Origin: JAGWBJ01 sp034423015
GTDB taxonomy: Bacteria > Chloroflexota > Dehalococcoidia > Lucifugimonadales > JAGWBF01
NCBI GenBank assembly: GCA_034423015.1
Contig: DAOUJG010000016.1
Span: 56,109 to 120,108 of the forward strand
DNA: 64,000 bases
Direction of reading: 5' to 3'
Shown here in pieces: positions 34,709 to 43,296 of this stretch. Each line of letters opens with the position of its first letter. Within the stretch, counting starts at the first letter, position 1. The position numbers and the translations under genes are program-made. Below the pieces are notes generated by a model. That model searched no databases. It was not told the DNA's origin and saw nothing but the letters and a program-made list of their open reading frames with translations.

Positions 34709-35868
34709 GAGGACCTCTCACAGCAGAGGGCCAGACACGTTATGTCGTCGGACTGGGGTGTCTCGCCGGCGAAGGTGTTGACGGCCTCGAAGACCGCCGC
34801 CGTGGCTTTCTCCGGGTCCTGGGGCGGCTCGGCTTCGAACTGCTGGCACACGGTGTCCAGGCCGAACTGCTCCCCATCGCCGTTCATGGCCTCGGTCACG
34901 CCGTCGGTGTAGAAGATGACCGTGTCCCCCGGGGACAGGGTGACCGTATTCTGCTTGTACTCCAGGTCGGGCGCGACCCCCAAAGCCACCCCGTCGGTGA
35001 GGGGCAGCAGGGTGGAAGTGCCGTCCTCGTGGATCACCAGGGGGCTGTTATGGCCCCCGTTGGCGTAGGTCAGCTCCCGGTTGGAGGGGTCGTATACGGC
35101 GTAGACGACGGTGACGAACATGGCGCCGTCGTTGTTCTCCATCAGCAGATCGTTGACTTCGCCCAGCACATCGGCGGGGTTGCCAACGCCGATGGCCGCG
35201 CCCTTGAGCAAGGTGCGGCTGGACATCATGAAGAGGGCGGCGGGGACGCCCTTGTCGGACACGTCGGCAACGGCGAGTCCCATCCGGCCCCCGTCGAGCT
35301 GTATCACGTCAAAGAAATCGCCCCCCACGTTGCGCGCCGCTTGCATCTTGCCGTAGACCTTGTAGCCCTTGCTGGCGGGAAACCTGGTGGGGAGAATGGA
35401 CTGCTGCATTCCCCTGGCAACGTCCAGCTCGTTCTGCAGGGCCACCAGCTTGTCGCGGGACTGGAGGGCCTCGCGCCACTCGATCATATTTTGCAGGGTC
35501 CGGTCTATGGTCACCTGCAGGTCTTCGAAGTCCACGGGTTTGGTGACGAAGTCGAAGGCGCCGCGGTTCATGGCCGTGCGTATGTTCTTCATGTCGCCAT
35601 ACGCGGAGATTATGACCGAGCGTATGTCGGGGTCCACCTTGGGTATCTGCTCCAGCAGGGTCAGGCCGTCCATCTGGGGCATGTTGATGTCCGAGAGGAC
35701 CATGTCGATCTCTTCGTCCTCTTCCAGCTTTTCCAGAGCCTCCACGCCGTTGCGGGCGAAGACGAACTTGTAGCGGCCCGATCGGATGCTCCGGCGCATA
35801 CGCTGCAGCATGAGGGGTTCCAAGTCCGGCTCATCGTCGACCACCAGTATCTTGTACGGCTCTTGCAT
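34705..35868 (-). CDS. response regulator with SpoIIE/PP2C phosphatase output (RsbU-like)
   Basis: This 387-residue protein has a receiver domain (residues 5-125; DD at 11-12, phosphoacceptor D60 in SDINMPQMDG, Lys in TKPVD), a short coiled linker and a PP2C/SpoIIE phosphatase. The phosphatase metal-site motifs are ARNVGGDFFDV, VADVSDKGVPAAL and FYTDGVTEAMN. It would dephosphorylate the STAS protein when its receiver is activated, presumably by the histidine kinase in the same operon. A gap of 93 nt separates it from the STAS gene. Confidence 0.9.
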   Translation of the reverse strand: MQEPYKILVVDDEPDLEPLMLQRMRRSIRSGRYKFVFARNGVEALEKLEEDEEIDMVLSDINMPQMDGLTLLEQIPKVDPDIRSVIISAYGDMKNIRTAMNRGAFDFVTKPVDFEDLQVTIDRTLQNMIEWREALQSRDKLVALQNELDVARGMQQSILPTRFPASKGYKVYGKMQAARNVGGDFFDVIQLDGGRMGLAVADVSDKGVPAALFMMSSRTLLKGAAIGVGNPADVLGEVNDLLMENNDGAMFVTVVYAVYDPSNRELTYANGGHNSPLVIHEDGTSTLLPLTDGVALGVAPDLEYKQNTVTLSPGDTVIFYTDGVTEAMNGDGEQFGLDTVCQQFEAEPPQDPEKATAAVFEAVNTFAGETPQSDDITCLALCCERSS

Positions 35869-35961
35869 AGCTACTATCGCGCGGCACCCCTCCTGGGCCC
35901 GCCCACCCTCCTAGTGTAGGATCCGAAACAAGGATAATGCCTGCTAAAGGCCTGGGCCGGC

Positions 35962-36300
35962 TCAGTCGTTAAACGAGGCCAGGGCCTCAGCCCGGGAGGG
36001 GTGAATGGAGATAATCTTGTCGAAGCCGCTGATCTCGAAGACCTCCTGGATCGGCTCGGAAAGCGAGCAGACCGCGAATTTCGCGTTCTGGTTTCGCAGG
36101 TTCTTGGCCGTCAGCAGGATCACCCGAAGGCCCGCGCTACTGATATAAGACAACTCCTCCATGTCCAGGATCACAGCGGTCTCGCTCTCGTCTATGGCGG
36201 CCTCCAAGTCCGCTTGGAACTCGCGGGCATTGGTGCCGTCGACCCTCCCGTCCGTCTTGGCGATTAACGTGGTCCCCTGTCGCTCAGTGCTAACTCCCAT
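35962..36300 (-). CDS. STAS-domain anti-sigma-factor antagonist (RsbV-like)
   Basis: This 112-residue single STAS domain has the phosphorylation segment DMEELSYISSAGLR (Ser 54/55). It is the first gene of the signalling operon and the likely substrate of the RsbW-like kinase and the RsbU-like phosphatase. ATG at 36300 is chosen because AAAGGAG lies 9 nt upstream; longer in-frame starts add sequence without family character. Confidence 0.88.
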   Translation of the reverse strand: MGVSTERQGTTLIAKTDGRVDGTNAREFQADLEAAIDESETAVILDMEELSYISSAGLRVILLTAKNLRNQNAKFAVCSLSEPIQEVFEISGFDKIISIHPSRAEALASFND

Positions 36301-36671
36301 CGGGTGTATCTCCTTTAATGGTACAGCCATACCTCTGGCTGCCGCACCAGTTTCATCCCGACCCGTCCCTCTCCGATCAGTCTTCATAGTAAGACTGTCG
36401 GGGCAAAAGGACAAGTCTCTGCCAGGAGGGCTATCCCGCAGTGCATAACATTATACAGGTATTTTCGTCAATGGCGAATATTTCCGAGGCGGGAAGTGTG
36501 AAACTGCCGCGGTCGGATTGGGTGGCCCCCGGGGGCGATGGAGGCTGAGGCGGGGGTGACACCGTCTCAGGGCGAGAGTATCATCCCGGTAGTCGGGGGA
36601 ACGCCGGCCGGCCCGGATAGCCAAGGCCAACGGCCCCCAACGGCAGGACCGGCGGAGGAGGAGGAACGGAG
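36301..36671. promoter_or_regulatory. divergent intergenic region between signalling operon and DUF1989/urease-like operon
   Basis: This 371-bp gap contains a minus-strand TATAAT (36450-36455) preceded by TTGACG at an unusually short 10-bp spacing, in a locally AT-rich patch. It is the likely start of the STAS-led operon. On the plus side only a GGAGGAGGAGG ribosome-binding run before the DUF1989 gene is clear. I see no gene or RNA in it. Confidence 0.4.
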
Positions 36672-37493
36672 ATGTCAGGAATGGCGGAGATGGGATACAT
36701 GTCCGACCGGAAGCTGCCACAATACGAGCTGGACGGTTCCTTTTACGATGGGGTCCGGGCAGCCAAGCCCGGATACGAGCTGGTCGACCGGTTCGAGCTG
36801 CCTCCCCTGAGCGGGCGGGGGTTCAAGGTAAAGAAGGGGCAGACCTTCAGGTTCGTGACGGTAGGGGGGCCCCAGATTGGGGACGTGGCCCTCTGGAACG
36901 CCCACGACGCCAGGGAGTACTTCGTGGCCACGCGGACCTGGGTGCTGGAGGGGTTCGTAATCAAGGTCGGGACCCGCCTGTGGTCCGAGGTGCCCTGGAT
37001 GCGGCCCATGGCGACGTGCATCGAGGACACGGTGGTCCCCGAGCCGCCCGACAGCGTGTACCACCACGCCGACTCCCGCACCCACTGCACCTCGGAGCTG
37101 TGGGAGATGCGCTCGGGGGTTGCGGGGCTGGACTCGTGCCACCTGAACTTCCTCCAAGCCATAGAGCCCTTCGGCCTGAGCGAGGCGGACATCCACGGCA
37201 ACTTCATGGTCCATCAGAAGACGTACGTGGAGCCGGAGAGGGGCAGGGCCCGGGTGGCCAGAGGCGACTCGAAGCCCGGAGACTACATCTCCTTCTATGC
37301 TGAGATCGACCTGCTGGTGGCCCTGTCCACGTGCCCCATGGGGGACGGCATCAGGGAAGTGGCCACGGGCGAGGGCGAGGCCTATCCCATCGCCGTAGAG
37401 GTCCATGAGACGGGAATCCAGCCCAGGGAGTTCCCCAAGTGGACGGACTGGAGGCCGGGCTGGACGGGCAAGTGGGAGACGGCCCAGGCGTGA
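36672..37493 (+). CDS. DUF1989 protein (urea carboxylase-associated family)
   Basis: This 273-residue protein of the DUF1989 family is usually found beside urea carboxylase/allophanate hydrolase genes or riboswitch-controlled guanidine genes. Visible features are QTFRFVTVGGPQIGDVALWNAHD near the start and the conserved CTSELWE / GLDSCHLNFLQAI region with cysteines and histidines that could bind metal. Here it precedes a urease-like operon by 94 nt, pointing to a urea- or carbamoyl-compound role. No biochemical function is established for this one. Confidence 0.8.
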   Translation: MSGMAEMGYMSDRKLPQYELDGSFYDGVRAAKPGYELVDRFELPPLSGRGFKVKKGQTFRFVTVGGPQIGDVALWNAHDAREYFVATRTWVLEGFVIKVGTRLWSEVPWMRPMATCIEDTVVPEPPDSVYHHADSRTHCTSELWEMRSGVAGLDSCHLNFLQAIEPFGLSEADIHGNFMVHQKTYVEPERGRARVARGDSKPGDYISFYAEIDLLVALSTCPMGDGIREVATGEGEAYPIAVEVHETGIQPREFPKWTDWRPGWTGKWETAQA

Positions 37494-37530
37494 CGGGCTG
37501 CCCCCATGCCGGACTGCAAGGCCGCCCGCC

Positions 37531-37583
37531 GGGGCCCCGGCCGCTGGGGCCCCGGCCGCTAAGGCCCCGGCCGCTAAGGAGGG
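37531..37583 (+). repeat. 15-bp tandem repeat, three units, ending in the ureA ribosome-binding site
   Basis: Three 15-bp copies (37531-37545, 37546-37560, 37561-37575) have core GGGGCCCCGGCCGCT. The third begins AAGG, and the same AAGG after it continues as AAGGAGGG, the Shine-Dalgarno of the urease gamma gene. Confidence 0.88.
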
Positions 37584-37587
37584 ACGC

Positions 37588-37929
37588 ATGAGACTGACCC
37601 CCAAGGAGATGGACCGGCTGACCATCTTTTCGGCGGCGGAGCTGGCGCGGCGAAGGCGGGACCGAGGGGTGAAGCTGAACCATCCCGAGGCGGTGGCCCT
37701 CATCTGCGACGAGATGATGGAATGTGCCCGGGACGGCAGGAGCTACGAGGAGGTCGCCCAGCGGGGCGCGACCGTCCTGACCCGGGACGACGTGATGGAT
37801 GGGGTCGCGGAGCTGGCCGACCCCATTTTGCTGGAGGTGACCTTCCTGGACGGCAACAAGCTGGTGATGGTCCGGGACCCCATCCGGGCAAAGGGGGACG
37901 CCAATGGGACATCCAATGCGGCCAGGTGA
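37588..37929 (+). CDS. ureA: urease gamma-like subunit
   Basis: This 113-residue protein opens MRLTPKEMDRLTIFSAAELARRR, with LNHPEAVALICDEMMECARDG and DPILLEVTF as in urease gamma chains. It is slightly longer than the usual 100 residues at the C-terminus. It overlaps the beta-subunit gene by 26 nt. The subunit helps frame the active-site entrance in canonical ureases. Confidence 0.9.
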   Translation: MRLTPKEMDRLTIFSAAELARRRRDRGVKLNHPEAVALICDEMMECARDGRSYEEVAQRGATVLTRDDVMDGVAELADPILLEVTFLDGNKLVMVRDPIRAKGDANGTSNAAR

Positions 37930-38290
37930 GGTCATCGTGGCCGGCGGGCCCGTCCGGTCCAACGCGGGCAGGGGCGTCATCACCCTCACGGTGGAGAACA
38001 CATCCGACCACGTGGTGTACGTGACCTCCCACTACCACTTCATGGAGGCCAACAAGCGGCTCCGGTTCGACCGGGGGGCGGCCTACGGCAGGAGGCTGGA
38101 CATTCCCGCTGGGAGCGGCGTCCGGTGGATGCCCGGGGAGGTCCGGGACGTGTCCCTGGTGGAGGTGGGAGGCGGCAGACGGGTGTTCGGCTTCCAGGGA
38201 CTGGTGGACGGGCCCCTGTCTCCCGAGGGCAAGGCGCGGGCGGTGGACCGGGCCCGGTGCCGAGGATTCCTGGATACGGAGGCCCTCTGA
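37904..38290 (+). CDS. ureB: urease beta-like subunit
   Basis: This 128-residue protein has the beta-chain pattern RPGEVIVAGGPV, then VENTSDHVVYVTSHYHFMEANKRLRFDR and LDIPAGSGVRWMPGE. The HFxExN motif is intact. Its stop overlaps the alpha-subunit ATG by one base. Length is slightly above the usual 100-110 residues. Confidence 0.9.
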   Translation: MGHPMRPGEVIVAGGPVRSNAGRGVITLTVENTSDHVVYVTSHYHFMEANKRLRFDRGAAYGRRLDIPAGSGVRWMPGEVRDVSLVEVGGGRRVFGFQGLVDGPLSPEGKARAVDRARCRGFLDTEAL

Positions 38291-39966
38291 TGCCCTTCGA
38301 GATGGACCGGGACGCCTACAGGAGACGGTACGGCCCGACGGCGGGAGACCGGATACGGCTGGGCGACACGAACCTCATCGCGTTGGTGGAGAGGGACCAC
38401 GCGGCCTATGGCGACGAGCTGGTGGTGGGGTGGGGCAAGACGGTGAGGGCCGGAATGATGCAAGCCCACACGGTGCCGAGGCCCAGCGAGCTGGACTACG
38501 TCGTCGCCGGCGCGGTGGTCGTGGACCCGGTGCTGGGCATCTTCAAGGGGGACATCGGCATCAAGGACGGCCTCATCGCGGGGACGGGCCGGGCGGGCAA
38601 TCCCGACGTCATGGACGGCGTGGACCTGGTGATAGGCCCCAACACGGTTATGCTCAGCGGGCTCAATATGATAGCCACGCCTGGGACGGTGGACAGCCAC
38701 GTCCACCTGACCCGCTCCTCCCTGCTCCTTTGGGCGGCCCTCAGCGCGGGGGTCACCACCTTCATCGGAGGGGGACTGCAGTGGAACGGCCGGTTCATAC
38801 TGGAGAAGTACTTCGAGGCGCTGGAGGGAGTGCCCATCAACATGGGGTTCCAGGCACGGGGCAGCTCCATCGACCCCGGCCCCATGAGCGACAGCATCGA
38901 GGCCGGAGCGTGCGGCATAAAGATCCACGAGGACAACGGCGCGTACCCGTCCATCATCGACGCCTCCCTGCGGGTGGCCGACGAGTACGACGTCTCCGTG
39001 GCCCTTCATACCGACGGTCTCCACGAGTCCATGGAGGTGACGGACACCATCGACGCCATCGCCGGGCGGGCGCTCCATGCCTACCACATCGAGGGCTGCG
39101 GCGGGGGCCACGCCCCGGACCTGCTGCGGCTCGCCGGGGTGTCCAACATCATCCCTTCCTCCACGACGCCGACCATCCCCTATACCGCCGGAACGTACCA
39201 GGAGCACTTCCCCATGACGGCCATGTGCCACGGGATCAACCTGCACGTGGAGACGGACGTGTCGGCGCTGGACGAGAGGCGAAGGCGGGAGACGATGGCC
39301 GCCGAGGACGTGCTGCACGACATGGGGGCCATCCCCGTGGTCAACTCGGACTCCCAGGGCATGGGCAGGATCGGAGAGGTGGCCCTGCGGACGTGGCAGC
39401 TCGCCCACAAGATGAAAGCCGAGCGGGGAAACGGGTCCCGGGAGGAGGACAACGAGCGCATCCTCCAGTACCTGGCCAAGTACACCATCAACCCGGCGGT
39501 CACCCACGGGGTGTCCTCCTACGTGGGGTCGCTGGAGGCGGGGAAGATGGCGGACATAGTGCTGTGGCGGCCCGAGCTCTTCGGCGTGAAGCCGGAGATG
39601 GTGATAAAGGGCGGCTTCCCCGCGTGGGCGCCCCTGGGGGACGGCAACGCGTCGGTACCGGCCTCGGAGCCGGTGAGGTACGGCCCCATGTTCGGCGGCA
39701 TGGGCAGGGCCGCGGCCTCCACCAGCGCCTACTTCGTCTCCGGGGCCTCACTGGAGGTGGGCCTGGCCCGGCGGCTGGACAGCAGGCGTAAGCTGCTGCC
39801 CGTGAGGGACGTCCGCACGGTGACCAGGGAGCGGATGGTGCGCAACAAGCTGGTCCCGGACATACGAGTGGACCTGGAGAGCAGCCGGGTCAGCGTGAAC
39901 GGGACCGCGGTCACCTCGGAGGCCGTGTCAGAGGTGCCGTTGAACCGGCTGTACTTCCTGTCCTAG
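38290..39966 (+). CDS. ureC: divergent urease alpha-like subunit
   Basis: This 558-residue amidohydrolase keeps all metal and catalytic residues of urease alpha: H137/H139 in DSHVHL, carbamylatable K211 in GIKIHED, H240 in VALHTD, H266 before EGCGGGHAPD, H314 in MCHG, an Arg in ERRRRET and D354 in NSDSQGMGR. The loop after the first histidines lacks the canonical GGTGPAAGT-type motif, reading FIGGGLQWNG, and the flap has MCHGINLH instead of VCHHLD. No ureD/E/F/G follows. It could be a true urease served by distant accessory genes or a urease-fold enzyme with another urea-like substrate. Confidence 0.85.
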   Translation: MPFEMDRDAYRRRYGPTAGDRIRLGDTNLIALVERDHAAYGDELVVGWGKTVRAGMMQAHTVPRPSELDYVVAGAVVVDPVLGIFKGDIGIKDGLIAGTGRAGNPDVMDGVDLVIGPNTVMLSGLNMIATPGTVDSHVHLTRSSLLLWAALSAGVTTFIGGGLQWNGRFILEKYFEALEGVPINMGFQARGSSIDPGPMSDSIEAGACGIKIHEDNGAYPSIIDASLRVADEYDVSVALHTDGLHESMEVTDTIDAIAGRALHAYHIEGCGGGHAPDLLRLAGVSNIIPSSTTPTIPYTAGTYQEHFPMTAMCHGINLHVETDVSALDERRRRETMAAEDVLHDMGAIPVVNSDSQGMGRIGEVALRTWQLAHKMKAERGNGSREEDNERILQYLAKYTINPAVTHGVSSYVGSLEAGKMADIVLWRPELFGVKPEMVIKGGFPAWAPLGDGNASVPASEPVRYGPMFGGMGRAAASTSAYFVSGASLEVGLARRLDSRRKLLPVRDVRTVTRERMVRNKLVPDIRVDLESSRVSVNGTAVTSEAVSEVPLNRLYFLS

Positions 39967-40034
39967 GAATTACTTTGGCCCGCGAAGGCCACGTATGCCG
40001 ACGAAATGGCGGTTCCTGCTCACGGCGCCGGTTG

Positions 40035-40118
40035 GATTCCTCTCTCCGCTTCGCTCCGCTCGGAAAGACGGGAGGGGGTCGGAAAGACAGGAGGGGGTCC
40101 GGAGTGACGGGCGGGGGA
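40035..40118. repeat. dispersed element plus 19-bp tandem repeat
   Basis: A copy of the dispersed GATTCCTC...CTCGGAA element leads into three ~19-bp copies of CGGAAAGACGGGAGGGGGT (40061-40079, 40080-40098, then a degenerate third). It lies between the convergent ureC and gluconate-dehydrogenase-subunit genes. Confidence 0.7.
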
Positions 40119-40150
40119 CCGGTCGCGAGGGTGGGGAGGGCCGCGTCTGG

Positions 40151-40618
40151 CTAGTGGCCGAGGGCCCGCCAGATCGTGCCACGCCGCCTGACCTTTTCCA
40201 GGCCGTCGAAGCTGCCCTGCTCCACGTGATGGCCCTTGGGCTGCGGGGGACGGGCCTCCAGGCCCAGCAGCGCCACGACACGGGGGTTGGAGTAGTAACC
40301 GGCGTAGGTCTCCCGGACGAGGAGCTGGAAGAAATGCGACTCCCCGGCGTCCACCAGGGCCAGCACGTCGTCCTGATCCTCCCGGGACAGGTCGACGAAA
40401 CGCCTTCTGTGCCCGCTCCAGGCGGCGACCTCTATCCGGGCCAGGCCGTCGGACCATAATCTCCGGTAGTCCGCCCGGCCGGCGACGGCCCGGTCCACGT
40501 ACTCCAACGCCGCCTCCCCGGCCCCGGGCATGTTGCCCTCGGGCGGCACTATGCGGTCGAGGACGGCCGTCACCAGCTCTAGCTGGGACTCGCTGAAGTA
40601 GGAGTTGGATGCGGTCAT
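40151..40618 (-). CDS. gluconate 2-dehydrogenase subunit 3-like protein
   Basis: This protein of about 155 residues has the family opening YFSESQLELVTAVLDRIVPPEGNMPGA and FFQLLVRETYAGYYSNP. Members are small subunits that pair with GMC flavoprotein dehydrogenases and help export or electron transfer. It follows the GMC gene by 10 nt. ATG at 40618 has GAGG 8 nt upstream. No Tat signal is visible at this N-terminus, unlike many relatives. Confidence 0.82.
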   Translation of the reverse strand: MTASNSYFSESQLELVTAVLDRIVPPEGNMPGAGEAALEYVDRAVAGRADYRRLWSDGLARIEVAAWSGHRRRFVDLSREDQDDVLALVDAGESHFFQLLVRETYAGYYSNPRVVALLGLEARPPQPKGHHVEQGSFDGLEKVRRRGTIWRALGH

Positions 40619-40628
40619 GGGTCGCACC

Positions 40629-42242
40629 TCAGTCCAGCAGGTGTCGGGAGGCCTTCTTGAAATGGTCGGCGATGCGCAGGGCGACCGCCTGGATGGTCGA
40701 CGTGGGGTTCACCGCGCCCGCGGTGGTGAAGACGCTGCCGTCTATGACGAAGAGGTTCTTCACCTCGTGGCTGCGGCCATTGCCGTCCACCACGGAGTTG
40801 GCGTCGTGGGCGCCCATGCGGGCGGTGCCCAGGAGGTGCCACCCGGAGGGACGCAGGAGTGGGTTGAACATCACCTCGCGGGCGCCGGCGGCCTGCAACA
40901 CCTCGGAGGCCCTGGCGATGCCGAAGTCCATCATCTTCAGGCTGTTCTCGCTCATCCGGTAGGAGACCTTGGGGGCCGGGATGCCGTCGCCGTCCACGAG
41001 GGCGCCGTCCAGGGTCACCCTGTTGGAGGGCTCGGGCAGGTCCTCGCCCACCACGGCGATGGTGATGGTCCGTCCGAAGCGCTGGGCGAAGGCGCGGTGG
41101 TGGCCGCCGCCCCAGGGGACCCGGGGGGCTCCGGCGAACCCGAGGGCGGTGGTAACGGGCCCGGAGCTGCGGATGATCTGGAAGGCCACGCCCCGCACGA
41201 AGCCCCTGGAGAGGTCGGTCTCGTAGAACTCGGAGCTCATGATGCTGTCGGCGCTGGGACCCTTGTACCCCTCCAGGAGGTCGTCGAACACGCCGGTCAC
41301 CATGGCGTAGGGATGGAACATCAGGTTCCTGCCCACGAGGCCGTTGCCGTTGGAGAGGCCGTCGGGGAAGAGGCCGGACCTGGAGTTGAGCAGCAGCCGG
41401 GGGGTGCCGACCCCGTTGCAGGCCATCACGACGACCCGGGCCTTCTGCTCCCGGACCCGGCCCTCCTCATCGTAGTAGACCACGCCCGTTGCCAGGCCGT
41501 CCCTGCCGACGGTGACCTCCCGCACGCGGCAGCCGGTCTTCAGGACGGCGCCCGCGGCGATGGCCCTTGGCCAGTAGGTGACGTCGGTGCTGGCCTTGGC
41601 CCCCAGGGGGCAGCCGATCTCGCAGGGACCGCAGTTGTTGCAGGCGGGGCGGCCGTCGTAGGGCCGGGTGAGGATGGCGGTGTCGGAGGGCCACCAGTGC
41701 CACCCCAGCTCGTCGAAGCCGCCGGCCATGGTCTCTCCCAGCTTCCCCAGGGGGATGGGCGGGGTCTGCCGGTCTGACTTGGGGGGATAGGCCGTGTCGC
41801 CGACCATGCCGGCGACGCCCATCATCCGGTCGTTCAGGTCGAAGTAGGGCTCCAGCTCCTCGTAGGTGACGGGCCAGTCGTCGGCCACGCCGTCCAGGGA
41901 GCGCACGCGGAAGTCCGAGGGATGCATGCGGGGGAAGTGGGCACTCCAGTGGATGGTGCTGCCGCCCACCGCGTTGTACATCAGGGGCGTGATGGGCGAC
42001 TCGGAGTCGTTGACGGGGTAGTCCTCGGGCAGCCGCCTCCCGTTGGGGTCGGGGTTGAAATCGGTGACCCTGTGGGTCTCCCAGTCGTCCAGGAGGGCGG
42101 GGTAGGCCCTGGGGTCCTTCCAGGGGCCCTGCTCCAGGCACGTCACGCGAATGCCGGCCTGGGCCAGGCTCCAGGAGAAGGCCGCGCCCGAGGCTCCCGC
42201 GCCGATCACCAGCACGTCCACTACGTCGGCTTCCCGACCCAT
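40629..42242 (-). CDS. GMC-family FAD oxidoreductase
   Basis: This 537-residue flavoprotein has the N-terminal FAD motif VLVIGAGASGAAFSWSLAQAG, GGSTIHWSAHFPRM, a CNNCGPCEIGCPLGAK cysteine motif typical of gluconate/sugar-alcohol dehydrogenase large subunits, and the C-terminal HLLGTARMG. It oxidises an alcohol or sugar-type substrate and passes electrons on; the substrate is unknown. ATG at 42242 follows GGAGG. It forms an operon with the subunit 3 gene and is divergent from the cysteine hydrolase. Confidence 0.88.
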   Translation of the reverse strand: MGREADVVDVLVIGAGASGAAFSWSLAQAGIRVTCLEQGPWKDPRAYPALLDDWETHRVTDFNPDPNGRRLPEDYPVNDSESPITPLMYNAVGGSTIHWSAHFPRMHPSDFRVRSLDGVADDWPVTYEELEPYFDLNDRMMGVAGMVGDTAYPPKSDRQTPPIPLGKLGETMAGGFDELGWHWWPSDTAILTRPYDGRPACNNCGPCEIGCPLGAKASTDVTYWPRAIAAGAVLKTGCRVREVTVGRDGLATGVVYYDEEGRVREQKARVVVMACNGVGTPRLLLNSRSGLFPDGLSNGNGLVGRNLMFHPYAMVTGVFDDLLEGYKGPSADSIMSSEFYETDLSRGFVRGVAFQIIRSSGPVTTALGFAGAPRVPWGGGHHRAFAQRFGRTITIAVVGEDLPEPSNRVTLDGALVDGDGIPAPKVSYRMSENSLKMMDFGIARASEVLQAAGAREVMFNPLLRPSGWHLLGTARMGAHDANSVVDGNGRSHEVKNLFVIDGSVFTTAGAVNPTSTIQAVALRIADHFKKASRHLLD

Positions 42243-42287
42243 ATGCGCCTCCGCCGGGGGGGTGTCTTGGAACCGGTCTGCGGGAAG

Positions 42288-42296
42288 ATTATACCA
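42288..42296 (-). promoter_or_regulatory. extended -10 promoter for the GMC operon
   Basis: On the minus strand the sequence reads TGGTATAAT, an extended -10 with perfect hexamer (42288-42293), 46 nt before the start. Confidence 0.45.
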
Positions 42297-42331
42297 AGTT
42301 TTGGCTGGATGAGAGGGTAAGTGCGGTCTTG

Positions 42332-42361
42332 TTGACACTCCGAAAGGGGCGCTGGTACCAT
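42332..42361 (+). promoter_or_regulatory. promoter for the cysteine hydrolase operon
   Basis: TTGACA (42332-42337) is followed after 18 bp by TACCAT (42356-42361), 99 nt before the start. Together with the GMC promoter it forms a compact divergent control region. Confidence 0.45.
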
Positions 42362-42459
42362 TGCGGCACCGCGCAGCCGTGCCTGGGGGCGGTCCGCGCG
42401 AGACTGGCCTGCCCGGGAATACCGGCTTGGTCGCGAGACTGGCCCGAAGGAGGGCGTCC

Positions 42460-43170
42460 ATGGCGGACACCACCTCCGACCGCATGTCCAACGAGGAGCT
42501 CCAGGACCTGCTGATAACCCTGTTCGGCAGGCTCCCCGAGCCGGACCTGACCAGGGAGAACACGGCCCTCCTGTGCATCGACGTCCAGTACATGGACGCC
42601 CACCCGGACTACGGACTGGGCGCCCGGGCCCAGGAGTTGGGGCTGAACGATAAGCTCAGCTACTTCTGGAGCCGTATCGACGAGATGGTGCTGCCCAACA
42701 TGCAGCGGGTGATGTCGGCGGCGCGGAAGGCGGGGGTGGAGGTGGTCCACGTTCGGGTGGCCTCCCAGACGGCGGACGGGCGGGACAGCACCCTGCGGTA
42801 CAAGGCCCTGGGCCTGAAGACGCCCCGGGACACCAAGGGGGCCCAGTTCCTGCCCGAGGTGGCGCCCGGCGAGGACGAGCTGGTGGTCAGCAAGGTGACC
42901 TCCAGCGTCTTCAACTCCACGAACATCGACCGGCTCCTGCGCAACATGGGCATCAAGAACCTTATCATCATGGGCGTGGTCACCAACGGCTGCGTGGAGT
43001 CCTCCACCCGCAGCGCGGCGGAGCTGGACTACGGGACCATCGTTGTGGAGGACGCCACGGCGGCAATGGCCCCGCAGCTGCACGAGCACTCGATCATCAG
43101 CATGAGCTACAAGGACGCCTACATCATGTCCTCGGACGAGGTCGTGAAGAAGCTGGAAGCCCTTTCCTAG
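42460..43170 (+). CDS. isochorismatase-fold cysteine hydrolase
   Basis: This 236-residue protein has the full catalytic triad D41 (CIDVQYMD), K145 (VSKVTSSVF) and C178 (VTNGCVESS). This family hydrolyses amides and carbamoyl groups (N-carbamoylsarcosine amidase, ureidoacrylate amidase, nicotinamidase) or, without Cys, isochorismate. The Cys and the following dihydropyrimidinase gene favour a ureido/carbamoyl amidase. ATG at 42460 follows GAAGGAGG; a longer frame upstream is not supported. Confidence 0.85.
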   Translation: MADTTSDRMSNEELQDLLITLFGRLPEPDLTRENTALLCIDVQYMDAHPDYGLGARAQELGLNDKLSYFWSRIDEMVLPNMQRVMSAARKAGVEVVHVRVASQTADGRDSTLRYKALGLKTPRDTKGAQFLPEVAPGEDELVVSKVTSSVFNSTNIDRLLRNMGIKNLIIMGVVTNGCVESSTRSAAELDYGTIVVEDATAAMAPQLHEHSIISMSYKDAYIMSSDEVVKKLEALS

Positions 43171-43249
43171 GGACGCCTGCCTTGGCGCCGCCCGCCCTGT
43201 CGGTCTTTGTGTCCGGGGGAACGTCCAGTCGAGGCCTCCCCACCCCTGG

Positions 43250-43269
43250 GTTCCGGCCTGCGCCGGAAC
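43250..43269. repeat. dispersed palindromic repeat, family A
   Basis: Core GTTCCGGC-CTGC-GCCGGAAC sits inside a longer CCCTGGGTTCC...GATGGGTTGG context that recurs near 46094, 49931, 50070 and 56972. It lies in the gap before the dihydropyrimidinase gene. Confidence 0.7.
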
Positions 43270-43296
43270 GATGGGTTGGAAGATGAGGAGGAGCCC

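Noticed and set aside
36450..36471. TTGACG and TATAAT before the STAS gene as one promoter
   Set aside because: The spacer is only 10 bp, so they cannot form a normal pair; the -10 alone is noted.
38290..39966. UreC as an inactive paralogue
   Set aside because: All metal ligands, the carbamylatable Lys and the catalytic His/Asp/Arg are present, so loss of activity is not supported.
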